The notes beneath the pieces were generated by a model that was given only the letters and a program-made list of their open reading frames with translations, was not told where the DNA came from and searched no databases. Below, in pieces: positions 46,809 to 55,211 of a DNA stretch of 64,000 nucleotides. The translations under genes were made by a program, and so were the position numbers. Origin of the DNA: Pseudomonadota bacterium (lineage in GTDB: Bacteria; Pseudomonadota; Gammaproteobacteria; Competibacterales; Competibacteraceae); contig JAKLIY010000019.1 in the NCBI GenBank assembly GCA_022709365.1, forward strand, positions 1 through 64,000, read 5' to 3'. How positions within the stretch are numbered: position 1 is the first letter of the stretch; the number at the start of each line of letters is the position of its first letter.

Positions 46809-47675
46809 TCAGCGCGTCAAACGCCAGGACAGCCAGCGCACGACCTGCCCTCGGGGCGGGTTCTGCATGGAAGCCACCGTCTCTGTGCTGACCGTTGCTC
46901 CAGTGCCGGCCTGTGCGGTAACGGCGATATGATAAACGCCCGAACGGCTGCCGGAAAAGAAAGATAGCCCATCGCCCATTGGCAACGGAGGGGGAGGCGC
47001 TTCTTCGCTGGCTGCTCGGGCGCGGGTAGTCACATAGTCAGCGAGAATGCGTTCATCGAGACCGGTCACCGCGCGCAACACGGCCAGCGAAGCCAGTTGC
47101 GGGTCAATCCCCGCAATCAAAGTCTCGGTCGTCGTCAACCCTGCCAGGCGTTGGGCGGTGTCCTGGTCCATGCCCAGAACCTGCGGCAACTCATCAACGC
47201 TGTCAAACAGTGTGTTTTTAGGGCCTACCCGGCCTGCGCTGCGATATTCAGCGCTCTCGGCGCCGCCCGGTTGCGTCTGATCATCCGGGTCGCGCCAGTC
47301 AGCGATCACCGCGGCCCAGCGCTCTGCATCCGCTACGCCAACCCCGATTAACGCTCGTCGGATCAACTGAGGGTCGGCATTGTTCAAGTTAATCCGTCCA
47401 GCCGCATCCTCGACGCTGACGCGCACACGTCCACCGCCGAATTCCCAGTCATGGGCATCACCATTGGCCGGCCATTGCTTCTGCGCCTCCGGATCAAGTT
47501 GCCAGGCTAGCGCATAGGCGACACCGGCCTCGGCCAACGCCCGGGCTTGCGCTCGCTCGACCGCGCTGGTCGCCAGTCGAGTCTCAATCCGCATGGAGTA
47601 GGCAAACCCGCCAGCCATCACCGCCAGCAGGGTCACGATCCATAGCACGATAACCAAAACCATCCCACGTTGCAT
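46809..47675 (-). CDS. gspK: Type II secretion minor pseudopilin GspK
   Basis: A 288-residue pseudopilin with a very short leader (MQRG) before MVLVIVLWIVTLLAVMAGGFAYSMR. As usual for GspK, Glu at +5 is missing. The large head contains RINLNNADPQLIRRAL and a SAM-like helical insert. It caps the pseudopilus with GspI and GspJ. Confidence 0.92.
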   Translation of the reverse strand: MQRGMVLVIVLWIVTLLAVMAGGFAYSMRIETRLATSAVERAQARALAEAGVAYALAWQLDPEAQKQWPANGDAHDWEFGGGRVRVSVEDAAGRINLNNADPQLIRRALIGVGVADAERWAAVIADWRDPDDQTQPGGAESAEYRSAGRVGPKNTLFDSVDELPQVLGMDQDTAQRLAGLTTTETLIAGIDPQLASLAVLRAVTGLDERILADYVTTRARAASEEAPPPPLPMGDGLSFFSGSRSGVYHIAVTAQAGTGATVSTETVASMQNPPRGQVVRWLSWRLTR

Positions 47676-47693
47676 CGATAATACTCATAGTAC

Positions 47694-48356
47694 TCACGGT
47701 CCGAACCCAGTGGAAACGCCTGAGTCCGGGCGTCCCTCAGCCAGTACTGTTACTAGGTCCGGCCAGGGTTCACCCTGCAAATTGAGGTTCAGGCGCACTA
47801 ACTGGGGTCGCCGCTGAGGGTTCGTCCATGCGGAGTGCCACTGCCACTGGGGGGACGATTCCGGCCCATCGGCCTGTTCGAGGCCAAAATAGGCCCATTC
47901 CACGTTAGAAACTCCTTCCAGCAACACCGTCTCCCGCTGTTCGCCGGCTTCTGGATCGGTAGGCAGATAGGGACGCCAGCGTATCCATAACCGACCGTCG
48001 CCTGCTTCAATCCGCACCCGGTATAAACCGCCCTGTCCCAACTGCGCCAGCATCGGCGCAACGAATTCGATCACATCCGAGCGTCCAGCGAAGGCCACGT
48101 TCCTTTCCTGCCGTTCATTGACCTGGTAGGCGGTGATCGACTGCGTCAACTGCCGACGCAGAAATTCCTGGGCCAGCCGCAATCGGTTGGTAGCCTCAGC
48201 GCGCTGTTCGCCACCGTCCCAACTCTTCAGGCCCAGCCGCAGGCCACTGTAGAGGACCACCAGCACCAATCCCATCAGGGTAATGGCGACGATCAGTTCC
48301 AGGAGGGTGAATCCGGTCTGACACCGATCGGCCTGGTGTTTCTCCATGCGCTTCAA
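47694..48356 (-). CDS. gspJ: Type II secretion minor pseudopilin GspJ
   Basis: A 220-residue pseudopilin: basic leader ending CQTG before FTLLELIVAITLMGLVLVVLYSGLRLG (Glu at +5), then a beta-rich head with NVEWAYFG. It forms the tip complex with GspI and GspK. It overlaps gspI by 4 bases (ATGA). Confidence 0.93.
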   Translation of the reverse strand: MKRMEKHQADRCQTGFTLLELIVAITLMGLVLVVLYSGLRLGLKSWDGGEQRAEATNRLRLAQEFLRRQLTQSITAYQVNERQERNVAFAGRSDVIEFVAPMLAQLGQGGLYRVRIEAGDGRLWIRWRPYLPTDPEAGEQRETVLLEGVSNVEWAYFGLEQADGPESSPQWQWHSAWTNPQRRPQLVRLNLNLQGEPWPDLVTVLAEGRPDSGVSTGFGP

Positions 48357-48808
48357 CCCCCGCCCGGTGGTTCAACCGGTGCCAGCCGCAGGGTTTCCAG
48401 CATCACCGAGCGGTTCTGTACCCGTCCCGGCCAGTACACCTCAACACTGACCCGATAGGCCCGCGCCCGGATTTTTTCCGGATCAGGCAGGCCCTCGGTG
48501 TAAGCGCTCACCGTGCTGCGCCAAGAAAACTGGTCATTGACCGGCCCGCTGCGCTCACCCTCAGTTAGCGGAGCTTCGCGCCCCATGGCGGCCAGGATCG
48601 ACTCCGCGTAGAGAGTGGCCCGCGTATAGTCGTCGGCTAGACCGGCGTTGCGCAGGCCCGTAGCGAAAACCTGTAGCAATACGCCTAACGAGATGCTGAG
48701 AATAGCGAAAGCCACCAGCACCTCCAGCAGGGAAAAGCCGCGTTCGAACCACCCTGACGCTTTGCGCCACCCCGCCTTGTCCAAGGCGGGGAATGAAGGA
48801 TTGCTCAC
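48353..48808 (-). CDS. gspI: Type II secretion minor pseudopilin GspI with long leader
   Basis: A 151-residue pseudopilin: FSLLEVLVAFAILSISLGVLLQVFATG (Glu at +5) and a small head. The prepilin leader is 24 residues (MSNPSFPALDKAGWRKASGW then FERG), against roughly 5-10 usually. A perfect palindrome (48770-48791) encodes its middle. The start is GTG overlapping the gspH stop (GTGA). Confidence 0.92.
   Translation of the reverse strand: MSNPSFPALDKAGWRKASGWFERGFSLLEVLVAFAILSISLGVLLQVFATGLRNAGLADDYTRATLYAESILAAMGREAPLTEGERSGPVNDQFSWRSTVSAYTEGLPDPEKIRARAYRVSVEVYWPGRVQNRSVMLETLRLAPVEPPGGG
48770..48791. repeat. Perfect 10-bp-stem palindrome inside the gspI leader
   Basis: CCCCGCCTTG, TC, CAAGGCGGGG. 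In the mRNA this is a very stable hairpin starting about 17 bases after the gspI start codon. Its sequence resembles short palindromic (REP-like) units that spread in genomes. It is in frame and codes for FPALDKAG. Confidence 0.85.
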
Positions 48809-49263
48809 AATCGCGCCTCCTGCTCAACGATGGCGATAGCGCCGGTGAGCCAATCGACATTCACCCGGTAGACCAACTTCGGGCCACTGACCGTGATCGC
48901 ACCGCCGGTGGAGCTGCCGTCCGGGAAGAAGCGGATGCTGCCCTTCTCACGGTTGAGCAACTCGGATTGAGCTGTATAAAGATGGAGTTCGATGCTGTTG
49001 GGCAAGGCGACTTCGCGGGAATCGCCGCTGACGGCGAACCGGCGTCCCGCCAGATCCAGCAGCAACACCGCTTCCTGCTGGCGAGTCATGGCCTCATTAC
49101 GGGCATTGCGCAGACCGGCGGCCAATTGCCGCGCCGCACCGCGCAACTCAGTTGCACCACTCATCCCTGATAACAACGGAGGAGTCAGGGCGACCAGCAA
49201 GACACCGATCACCAGCGCGACCAGCACTTCCAGTAGAGTAAAGCCCCGTTGCCGCCGTTTCAT
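48805..49263 (-). CDS. gspH: Type II secretion minor pseudopilin GspH
   Basis: A 152-residue pseudopilin: leader MKRRQRG before FTLLEVLVALVIGVLLVALTPPLL (Glu at +5), then a beta head (SIRFFPDGSSTGGAITVSGP). It links the major pseudopilin to the tip complex. Confidence 0.92.
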   Translation of the reverse strand: MKRRQRGFTLLEVLVALVIGVLLVALTPPLLSGMSGATELRGAARQLAAGLRNARNEAMTRQQEAVLLLDLAGRRFAVSGDSREVALPNSIELHLYTAQSELLNREKGSIRFFPDGSSTGGAITVSGPKLVYRVNVDWLTGAIAIVEQEARL

Positions 49264-49270
49264 TCAATCA

Positions 49271-49705
49271 CTACATCCAGCTCACGACGTCCTGATTTTC
49301 GCCGTCGCCACCTTCGGCGTTATCCGCACCCAGTGAATACAGATCGAACGCGCCGCCGCTATGCTCACCCGGCGAGCGATACTGGTAATCGTTGCCCCAA
49401 GGGTCTTTGGGAACGACGCTCTTGCGTAAATAAGGACCGTTCCAGCGAGTCGCACCGGACGGTTGCGCAACCAGCGCCTGCAACCCCTCGTTGGTATTAG
49501 GGTAACGTCCCATGTCGAGCCGGAAAGCGTCCAAGGCAGTGCTGAAATCTTCGATCTGCAATTTGGCGGTTTTAGTATTCGCGCCACCCAGGTACTTCAT
49601 CACCTGTGGCCCGACCAGCCCGGCCAGCAGACCGAGAATCACCAGCACCACCAACAATTCAATCAGGGTAAAACCGCGTGAGCGGCGAAGGAAGTCTTGT
49701 TTCAT
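49271..49705 (-). CDS. gspG: Type II secretion major pseudopilin GspG
   Basis: A 144-residue major pseudopilin: leader ending RRSRG before FTLIELLVVLVILGLLAGLVGPQVM, the PNTNEGLQALV block, GPYLRKSVVPKDPWGNDYQYRSPG and the C-terminal calcium-binding region (DLYSLGADNAEGGDGENQDV). It polymerises into the piston-like pseudopilus. Confidence 0.96.
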   Translation of the reverse strand: MKQDFLRRSRGFTLIELLVVLVILGLLAGLVGPQVMKYLGGANTKTAKLQIEDFSTALDAFRLDMGRYPNTNEGLQALVAQPSGATRWNGPYLRKSVVPKDPWGNDYQYRSPGEHSGGAFDLYSLGADNAEGGDGENQDVVSWM

Positions 49706-49738
49706 CGAGTCATACCCAAGTGTTGCGTTCAGCGGCGC

Positions 49739-50959
49739 TCAAAACGCCAGCTCGTTCAAACTGAGAATCGCCACCAGAATGGACATGATAATGCCTGCGA
49801 TAATCACGCCCAGCCCTAGAATCAACGCGGGTTCCAGCAGGGTCAGCATCCGCTTGACCGCGGTTTGCACCTCGCCATCGTAGGTATCAGCGACCTGCAA
49901 CAGCATCTCCTGTAACTGACCGGTTTCCTCGCCAACCCGGATCATCTGCACCGCCAGCTTGGGGAAATTCCCGGCTTCCAGTAACGGCTCGGCCAATCCC
50001 CGACCGGTTTTGACATGTTCCGCCACTTCACCGAGCGCCGTCGCCAGCACCTGGTTGGTCAGCGTCTCCCGAACGATAGTCAGCGCATTCAACAACGACA
50101 CGCCATTACCCAGCAGCGTTCCCAAGGTCCGCGACAGCCGCGCCGTTTCCACCTTGGCGATAAAGTCGCCAAACAGCGGCAGGCGCAGAAACCAGCGATC
50201 CCAACGGGCGCGACTGACCGGCTGACTGAGTTGCTGGCGCAGGGCCGCTACAATCAGCACGAGCAATATCGCTCCAACCCACCAGTAATGCCGAAAGCCA
50301 TCGCCAACGGCAATCACGATCTGCGTCGCCAGCGGCAGGGCCTTGCCGGCGTCGGCGAACAGTTGCTGGAACTGCGGCACCACGAAGGTCAGCAGGATAA
50401 TGACCGACAAGGCGGACACGGACAGCAGAATGATCGGATAGATCAGCGCCGAGGTGACGGTTTCCCGCAGGGCCTGCGAGCGCTCCAGAAATTCCGTCAG
50501 CCGCTTCAGAACAACTTCCAACGCCCCGCCGGCTTCGCCAGCGCGGATCATATTCAAATAGAACCGCGAGAATGCGCTCTGCGCTTCCAGCGCATCGGCC
50601 AGCGACGCACCGCCGCGCACTTTCTCTTGCACTCGTTCTAACAGGTTTTGGGCCTGCTCGTTTTCACTGACGCTGATCAGAATGGTCAAAGCCCGATCCA
50701 GCGGCATTCCGGCATGGAGCAGGTTGGCCAACTGCTGAGTCAGCAAGGTCACGGATTTGCGGGAGAGTGCCCGACGTTTGCTGAATAACGGCTGACCGAA
50801 GCCGCCTCGCAGGAAACCACTCTGGGCTTCGTTGACCGACAGGGGTAACAAGCCCTGATCGCGTAGCCGTTCGACCGCCGCTTCCGGGGTCGGCGCTTCG
50901 ATCTCGTCGTGCAACACTTCGCCGGTGTTATCTACGGCCTCATAGCGATAGCGGGGCAT
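49739..50959 (-). CDS. gspF: Type II secretion inner-membrane platform protein GspF
   Basis: A 406-residue protein with two T2SSF domains and three membrane helices (at about 170-190, 220-240 and 375-395). Visible blocks are LLHAGMPLDRALTILI, FYLNMIRAGEAGGALEVVL and VQMIRVGEETGQLQEML. It couples GspE to pseudopilus assembly. It starts directly after the gspE stop. Confidence 0.95.
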   Translation of the reverse strand: MPRYRYEAVDNTGEVLHDEIEAPTPEAAVERLRDQGLLPLSVNEAQSGFLRGGFGQPLFSKRRALSRKSVTLLTQQLANLLHAGMPLDRALTILISVSENEQAQNLLERVQEKVRGGASLADALEAQSAFSRFYLNMIRAGEAGGALEVVLKRLTEFLERSQALRETVTSALIYPIILLSVSALSVIILLTFVVPQFQQLFADAGKALPLATQIVIAVGDGFRHYWWVGAILLVLIVAALRQQLSQPVSRARWDRWFLRLPLFGDFIAKVETARLSRTLGTLLGNGVSLLNALTIVRETLTNQVLATALGEVAEHVKTGRGLAEPLLEAGNFPKLAVQMIRVGEETGQLQEMLLQVADTYDGEVQTAVKRMLTLLEPALILGLGVIIAGIIMSILVAILSLNELAF

Positions 50960-52657
50960 CTACCCCTCCTGCTCTTGCTGAGTGGTCACCCGCAGTACTT
51001 CCTCAAGGGTCGTGGTCCCGGCGACCGCTTTACGCAAGCCATCCTCATACAAGGTCTCCATCCCCTCCTGCTGGGCTTCGGCTTGTAGGGTCGTCGCGTC
51101 GGCGTGTTTCAGCACCAACCGGCGCAGCGGATCGCTCATGGTCAAAAATTCCATGATCGCCGCCCGGCCCCGATAACCGGTTCCGCCGCATAGTTCACAA
51201 CCGACCGCCTTGTATAGAAGGATGTCACCCGAATCGCTGAACCGACGCAACCGCATCTCTTCCACCAGTTCCGGCAACGCGGGATAGGGCTGGCGGCAAT
51301 GCAGGCAGAGCAGCCGTACCAAGCGTTGCGCCAGAATGCCGTTGATAGTGGAAGTCAGCAAATAATCATCGACGCCCATATCCAGCAACCGGGTCACGCC
51401 GCCGGCAGCATCGTTGGTATGCAAGGTGGACAGCACCAGGTGACCGGTGAGCGCCGACTGTACGGCGATGGCCGCGGTTTCCAGATCGCGCATTTCACCG
51501 ATCATGATCACATCCGGGTCCTGGCGGACAATGGAACGCAGCGCGTTGGCAAAGGTCAGGTTGATCTGCGCCTTGACTTGAATCTGGTTGATGCCTTCCA
51601 GTTGATACTCGACCGGATCTTCGACAGTGAGAATCTTTCGCTCTGGAGTATTCAACGTTTGCAGAGCGGTATACAGCGTCGTGGTCTTGCCGCTGCCAGT
51701 CGGGCCGGTAACCACGATGATGCCATGCGGCATCGTCAATACGTTCAGAAAGCGCTTCAGAGTATGTGGACTGAAACCCAGTGTCTCGAAATCCAGCACC
51801 ACGCTGGCCTTGTCAAGAATGCGCATGACCACGCTTTCGCCCCACAGGGTCGGCACGGTCGACACGCGCAAATCGATTTCCTTACCCTGCGCCCGCAATT
51901 GAATGCGCCCATCCTGGGGCAACCGCCGCTCGGCGATATTCAGCTTGGCCATGATCTTGATGCGGGAAATGACCGCTGCCGACAGTCGCGACGGCGGCGA
52001 TTCCACTTCGCGTAACACCCCGTCTACTCGGTAACGCACCTTGAGCCGGTTCTCAAACGGTTCGATGTGGATATCCGAGGCGCGTGATTCTACCGCACGG
52101 GCGATCATCAGATTCACCAAACGGATGACCGGCGCTTCGCTGGCCAGGTCTTTAAGGTGCTGAATCTGCTCTTCGTCGGTGAGATCGTCGGCCAGGCCGA
52201 TGGAATCGACGATCTGGCCCATCGCCGAGCGACCACTGCCGTACAGCCGCGCAAAAGCCACTTCCAGTTCCGAGGGAATGCCGACCTGCGGCAGGATGGT
52301 TTTGCCGGTCGCCAGCCGCAGCGCCGTCAGCACATAGTCATCGGTGGGATTGGCCATCGCCACCGTCAAGCCCTGCTCGTCTTCAGCCAGCGGAATCACC
52401 CGGGCGTCCTTGAGAAAGCGCGGCGAAAGCGCGCCATTGGTCGCCGATGTTTCGGGATAATCAGCCGGGCGGACCAGCGGCAGACGCAATTGCGCCGCCA
52501 GCGCATCCGCCAGATCGCGCTCGGAAATCAACCCCAACTTGAGCAGCAGCGTATCCAGCGCCTCGCCAGCGCCTTCCTGCACCCGCTTGGCGCGTTGCAG
52601 ATCGGCTTCGGTCAATTTCTGGTGGGCAACCAGCAGTTCGCCAAGATCAACGGACAT
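50960..52657 (-). CDS. gspE: Type II secretion ATPase GspE
   Basis: A 565-residue cytoplasmic secretion ATPase: N-terminal GspL-binding domains, Walker A GPTGSGKTTTLYTAL at about 320, Asp/Glu box, Walker B region RQDPDVIMIGEMRDLETA, His box LVLSTLHTNDAAGGVTRL and a tetracysteine zinc motif (CLHCRQPYP ... CELCGGTGYRGR). It is the first gsp gene, 9 bases from the rfbD stop. Confidence 0.96.
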   Translation of the reverse strand: MSVDLGELLVAHQKLTEADLQRAKRVQEGAGEALDTLLLKLGLISERDLADALAAQLRLPLVRPADYPETSATNGALSPRFLKDARVIPLAEDEQGLTVAMANPTDDYVLTALRLATGKTILPQVGIPSELEVAFARLYGSGRSAMGQIVDSIGLADDLTDEEQIQHLKDLASEAPVIRLVNLMIARAVESRASDIHIEPFENRLKVRYRVDGVLREVESPPSRLSAAVISRIKIMAKLNIAERRLPQDGRIQLRAQGKEIDLRVSTVPTLWGESVVMRILDKASVVLDFETLGFSPHTLKRFLNVLTMPHGIIVVTGPTGSGKTTTLYTALQTLNTPERKILTVEDPVEYQLEGINQIQVKAQINLTFANALRSIVRQDPDVIMIGEMRDLETAAIAVQSALTGHLVLSTLHTNDAAGGVTRLLDMGVDDYLLTSTINGILAQRLVRLLCLHCRQPYPALPELVEEMRLRRFSDSGDILLYKAVGCELCGGTGYRGRAAIMEFLTMSDPLRRLVLKHADATTLQAEAQQEGMETLYEDGLRKAVAGTTTLEEVLRVTTQQEQEG

Positions 52658-52666
52658 GGAAATGAG

Positions 52667-53602
52667 TCAAGACCCGATCACGGCATCCAACCCTGGCTGC
52701 CACGGGCGCGGCTGAATGCCAAAACGGGCCGCCAGCTTGGCGCAGTCCAGCACCGAGTTCATGGGCCGGGCTGCAGGCGTGGGGTAATTCGCGGTCGTGA
52801 TCGGCGTCACGGTTTGCGCCACGAGCGGCGCTGCCACTGGCCCGGATTTTGCGGCAGGGCCGGTTTTACGGCGCTGGCGCTTGGGCGATTGTTCACTCTC
52901 ACGCGCCCGTTCAACAATGGCGCTGGCAAAACCGTGCCAGGTCGTCGCCGGTTCGCCGCAATAGTGGTATGTCCCCCAAACGCCATCGGCGTCAATTTCG
53001 GTGATGCGCCCCGCCAGTTCCAGCAGGGCATCTGCAATATCGCCCGCGTAGGTCGGGCAACCGCGTTGATCAGCGACGATGCGCAATTCCTCCCGCTCCC
53101 GCGCCAGCCGCAGGATAGTCTTAACGAAGTTGTGGCCGTGGACGCCAAACACCCAACTGACCCGTAGAATCAGATGCCGAGGCAACAACCCGCGCACCAC
53201 TTCATCACCGGCCAGCTTGCTCGCGCCATACACGCCGAGCGGCGTTGTCGGATCGGTTTCCACATACGGGTCGATTTTCGCGCCGTCATACACATAGTCG
53301 GTGGAAATGTGCAGCAGTGGAATGTTCAACCGGGCGCAGGCGGCAGCTAAATGCGCCGGACCATCGCGATTGACGGCAAAGGCCAGTGCCGATTCCTGTT
53401 CAGCCTTATCGACGGCGGTGTAGGCCGCCGCGTTGATGACCAGCGCCGCACCGCTCGCGTCCAGCGCCTGATCCACCGCATCGGCGTCGGTAATATCCAG
53501 TTCCGCCACATCCCAGGCCAGGACTTCATGGCCCAGTGCGGTCGCACGGCGGGTCAATTCCCAACCGACCTGACCTTGAGCGCCAGTTACAATCATTCGC
53601 AT
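52667..53602 (-). CDS. rfbD: dTDP-4-dehydrorhamnose reductase
   Basis: A 311-residue short-chain-dehydrogenase-type enzyme making dTDP-L-rhamnose. It contains VTGAQGQVGWELTRR, LLHISTDYVYDGAK and VYGASKLAGDE (catalytic Tyr-Lys). Near the C-terminus a basic, Pro/Ala-rich insert of about 30 residues (ESEQSPKRQRRKTGPAAKSG) precedes the normal TTANYPTPAARPMNSVLDC. It is 3 bases after rfbC. Confidence 0.93.
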   Translation of the reverse strand: MRMIVTGAQGQVGWELTRRATALGHEVLAWDVAELDITDADAVDQALDASGAALVINAAAYTAVDKAEQESALAFAVNRDGPAHLAAACARLNIPLLHISTDYVYDGAKIDPYVETDPTTPLGVYGASKLAGDEVVRGLLPRHLILRVSWVFGVHGHNFVKTILRLAREREELRIVADQRGCPTYAGDIADALLELAGRITEIDADGVWGTYHYCGEPATTWHGFASAIVERARESEQSPKRQRRKTGPAAKSGPVAAPLVAQTVTPITTANYPTPAARPMNSVLDCAKLAARFGIQPRPWQPGLDAVIGS

Positions 53603-53605
53603 GAA

Positions 53606-54163
53606 TTACCCCTCATACACCGGCAAATCTTCGTCCGCCTGGGCGCTCAACTGCCGATTCTGCTGATCCTTGCCCGACAACGCCACGTCTTGCAACGGCC
53701 AGTCGATGCCAATCTCTGGATCATTCCAGGCAATGCCGCGTTCGGAGGGCGGATGGTAGTAGTCGGTGCATTTGTAGAAAAAGTCGGCTTCTTCGGAGAG
53801 TACGCAGAAACCGTGCGCGAAGCCGGGGGGAATATACAATTGCCGGTGATCGACATCGTCCAGCACACAGCCGAACCAGCGCCCGAAGGCCGGCGATCCC
53901 CGGCGAATGTCCACCGCCACATCAAACACCGCGCCGCGCGTCACCCAGACCAGCTTGCCCTGCGGTTGCACCAGTTGATAATGCAGACCGCGCAAGACGC
54001 CGCGCCGGGAACGGGAATGGTTATCCTGGACAAAGCGCTCGGGCATCCCTACCTCGTGATAACGCGCCGCCTGCCAGGTCTCCATGAAGAACCCCCGCGC
54101 ATCGCCGAACACTTTCGGCTCCAGCAATAGCACGCCGGGCAAGCGGGTCTCGATGACCTTCAT
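53606..54163 (-). CDS. rfbC: dTDP-4-dehydrorhamnose 3,5-epimerase
   Basis: A 185-residue cupin epimerase: [29 protein letters not shown] (catalytic His), [17 protein letters not shown], and [27 protein letters not shown]. It acts before RfbD. It overlaps rfbA by 4 bases (ATGA). Confidence 0.96.
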   Translation of the reverse strand: MKVIETRLPGVLLLEPKVFGDARGFFMETWQAARYHEVGMPERFVQDNHSRSRRGVLRGLHYQLVQPQGKLVWVTRGAVFDVAVDIRRGSPAFGRWFGCVLDDVDHRQLYIPPGFAHGFCVLSEEADFFYKCTDYYHPPSERGIAWNDPEIGIDWPLQDVALSGKDQQNRQLSAQADEDLPVYEG

Positions 54164-55044
54164 TGCACAACTCCTCGCTCCAGCAATTCCAGCAGATAGT
54201 GACCATAGCCGCTCTTGGCCAGAGGTTGCGCCAACCGGGTCAACTGTTCATCGTCGATAAAGCCCATCCGCCAGGCGATTTCTTCGGGACAGGCGATTTT
54301 CAGACCCTGCCGTTGTTCCACCACCTGCATGAAATTGGCCGCCGCCAGCAACGATTCGTGGGTGCCGGTATCCAGCCAGGCGTAGCCGCGTCCCAGCAAT
54401 TCCACGTTCAACGCGCCGCGCTCCAGATAAACCCGGTTGACATCGGTGATTTCCAGTTCGCCGCGCGCCGAGGGCCGGATGGTCTTGGCGACGTTCACCA
54501 CGTCGTTGTCATAGAAATACAGTCCGGTCACCGCATAGTTGGACTTGGGCTGCTGCGGCTTTTCCTCAATCGCGACCGCTCGCCCCTGGGCATCGAAACT
54601 GACCACGCCATATTGCTGGGGATCGCGCACATAGTAACCAAACACCGTCGCTCCTTGCTGGCGGGCGGTGGCCCGGCGCAGCACTGCCGACAGGCCCTGA
54701 CCGTAATAGATGTTGTCGCCGAGAATCAGGCAGGCCGGGGCGTTGCCGATGAAGTGTTCGCCAATCAGAAACGCCTGCGCCAGCCCGTCGGGACTGGGCT
54801 GCACGGCATATTGAAAGTTCACTCCCCACCGCCGGCCATCGCCGAGCAGAGTTTGATACGCCTCCTGGTCACGCGGGGTGGTGATGATCAGAATGTCCCG
54901 GATATTCGCCAGCATCAGGGTAGCGACCGGGTAATAAATCATCGGCTTGTCGTAGACCGGCATCAGTTGCTTGCTAACTGAAACCGTCAGCGGGTGCAAC
55001 CGGGTGCCGGAACCGCCGGCAAGAATAAGGCCTTTATAAGTCAT
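54160..55044 (-). CDS. rfbA: Glucose-1-phosphate thymidylyltransferase
   Basis: A 294-residue enzyme that makes dTDP-glucose, the first step to dTDP-rhamnose. Signatures are [45 protein letters not shown] and [18 protein letters not shown]. The ATG at 55044 matches the family N-terminus; the longer open frame is not used. The 4,6-dehydratase gene rfbB is not in the window. Confidence 0.96.
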   Translation of the reverse strand: MTYKGLILAGGSGTRLHPLTVSVSKQLMPVYDKPMIYYPVATLMLANIRDILIITTPRDQEAYQTLLGDGRRWGVNFQYAVQPSPDGLAQAFLIGEHFIGNAPACLILGDNIYYGQGLSAVLRRATARQQGATVFGYYVRDPQQYGVVSFDAQGRAVAIEEKPQQPKSNYAVTGLYFYDNDVVNVAKTIRPSARGELEITDVNRVYLERGALNVELLGRGYAWLDTGTHESLLAAANFMQVVEQRQGLKIACPEEIAWRMGFIDDEQLTRLAQPLAKSGYGHYLLELLERGVVQ

Positions 55045-55211
55045 GGAATCAGGTATCGATGGAATCTGTTGCGAAACAAAGGAGAGTTGAGTGCCCGGAA
55101 TCTTAACCGCTTTCCGGGGAAACTGAACAGCCATATTCGCCGGCTCTGGCAAAGAATCCCTGGGTGCTGTCCCGTTATAGCGCTTGTTCTTTCCACGCCA
55201 GTTCGCAATGC

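Noticed and set aside
55094-55118. CCCGGAA/TTCCGGG hairpin as terminator of the restriction-modification gene
   Set aside because: The stem is plausible, but no T-run follows on the minus strand. Evidence is too thin to call.
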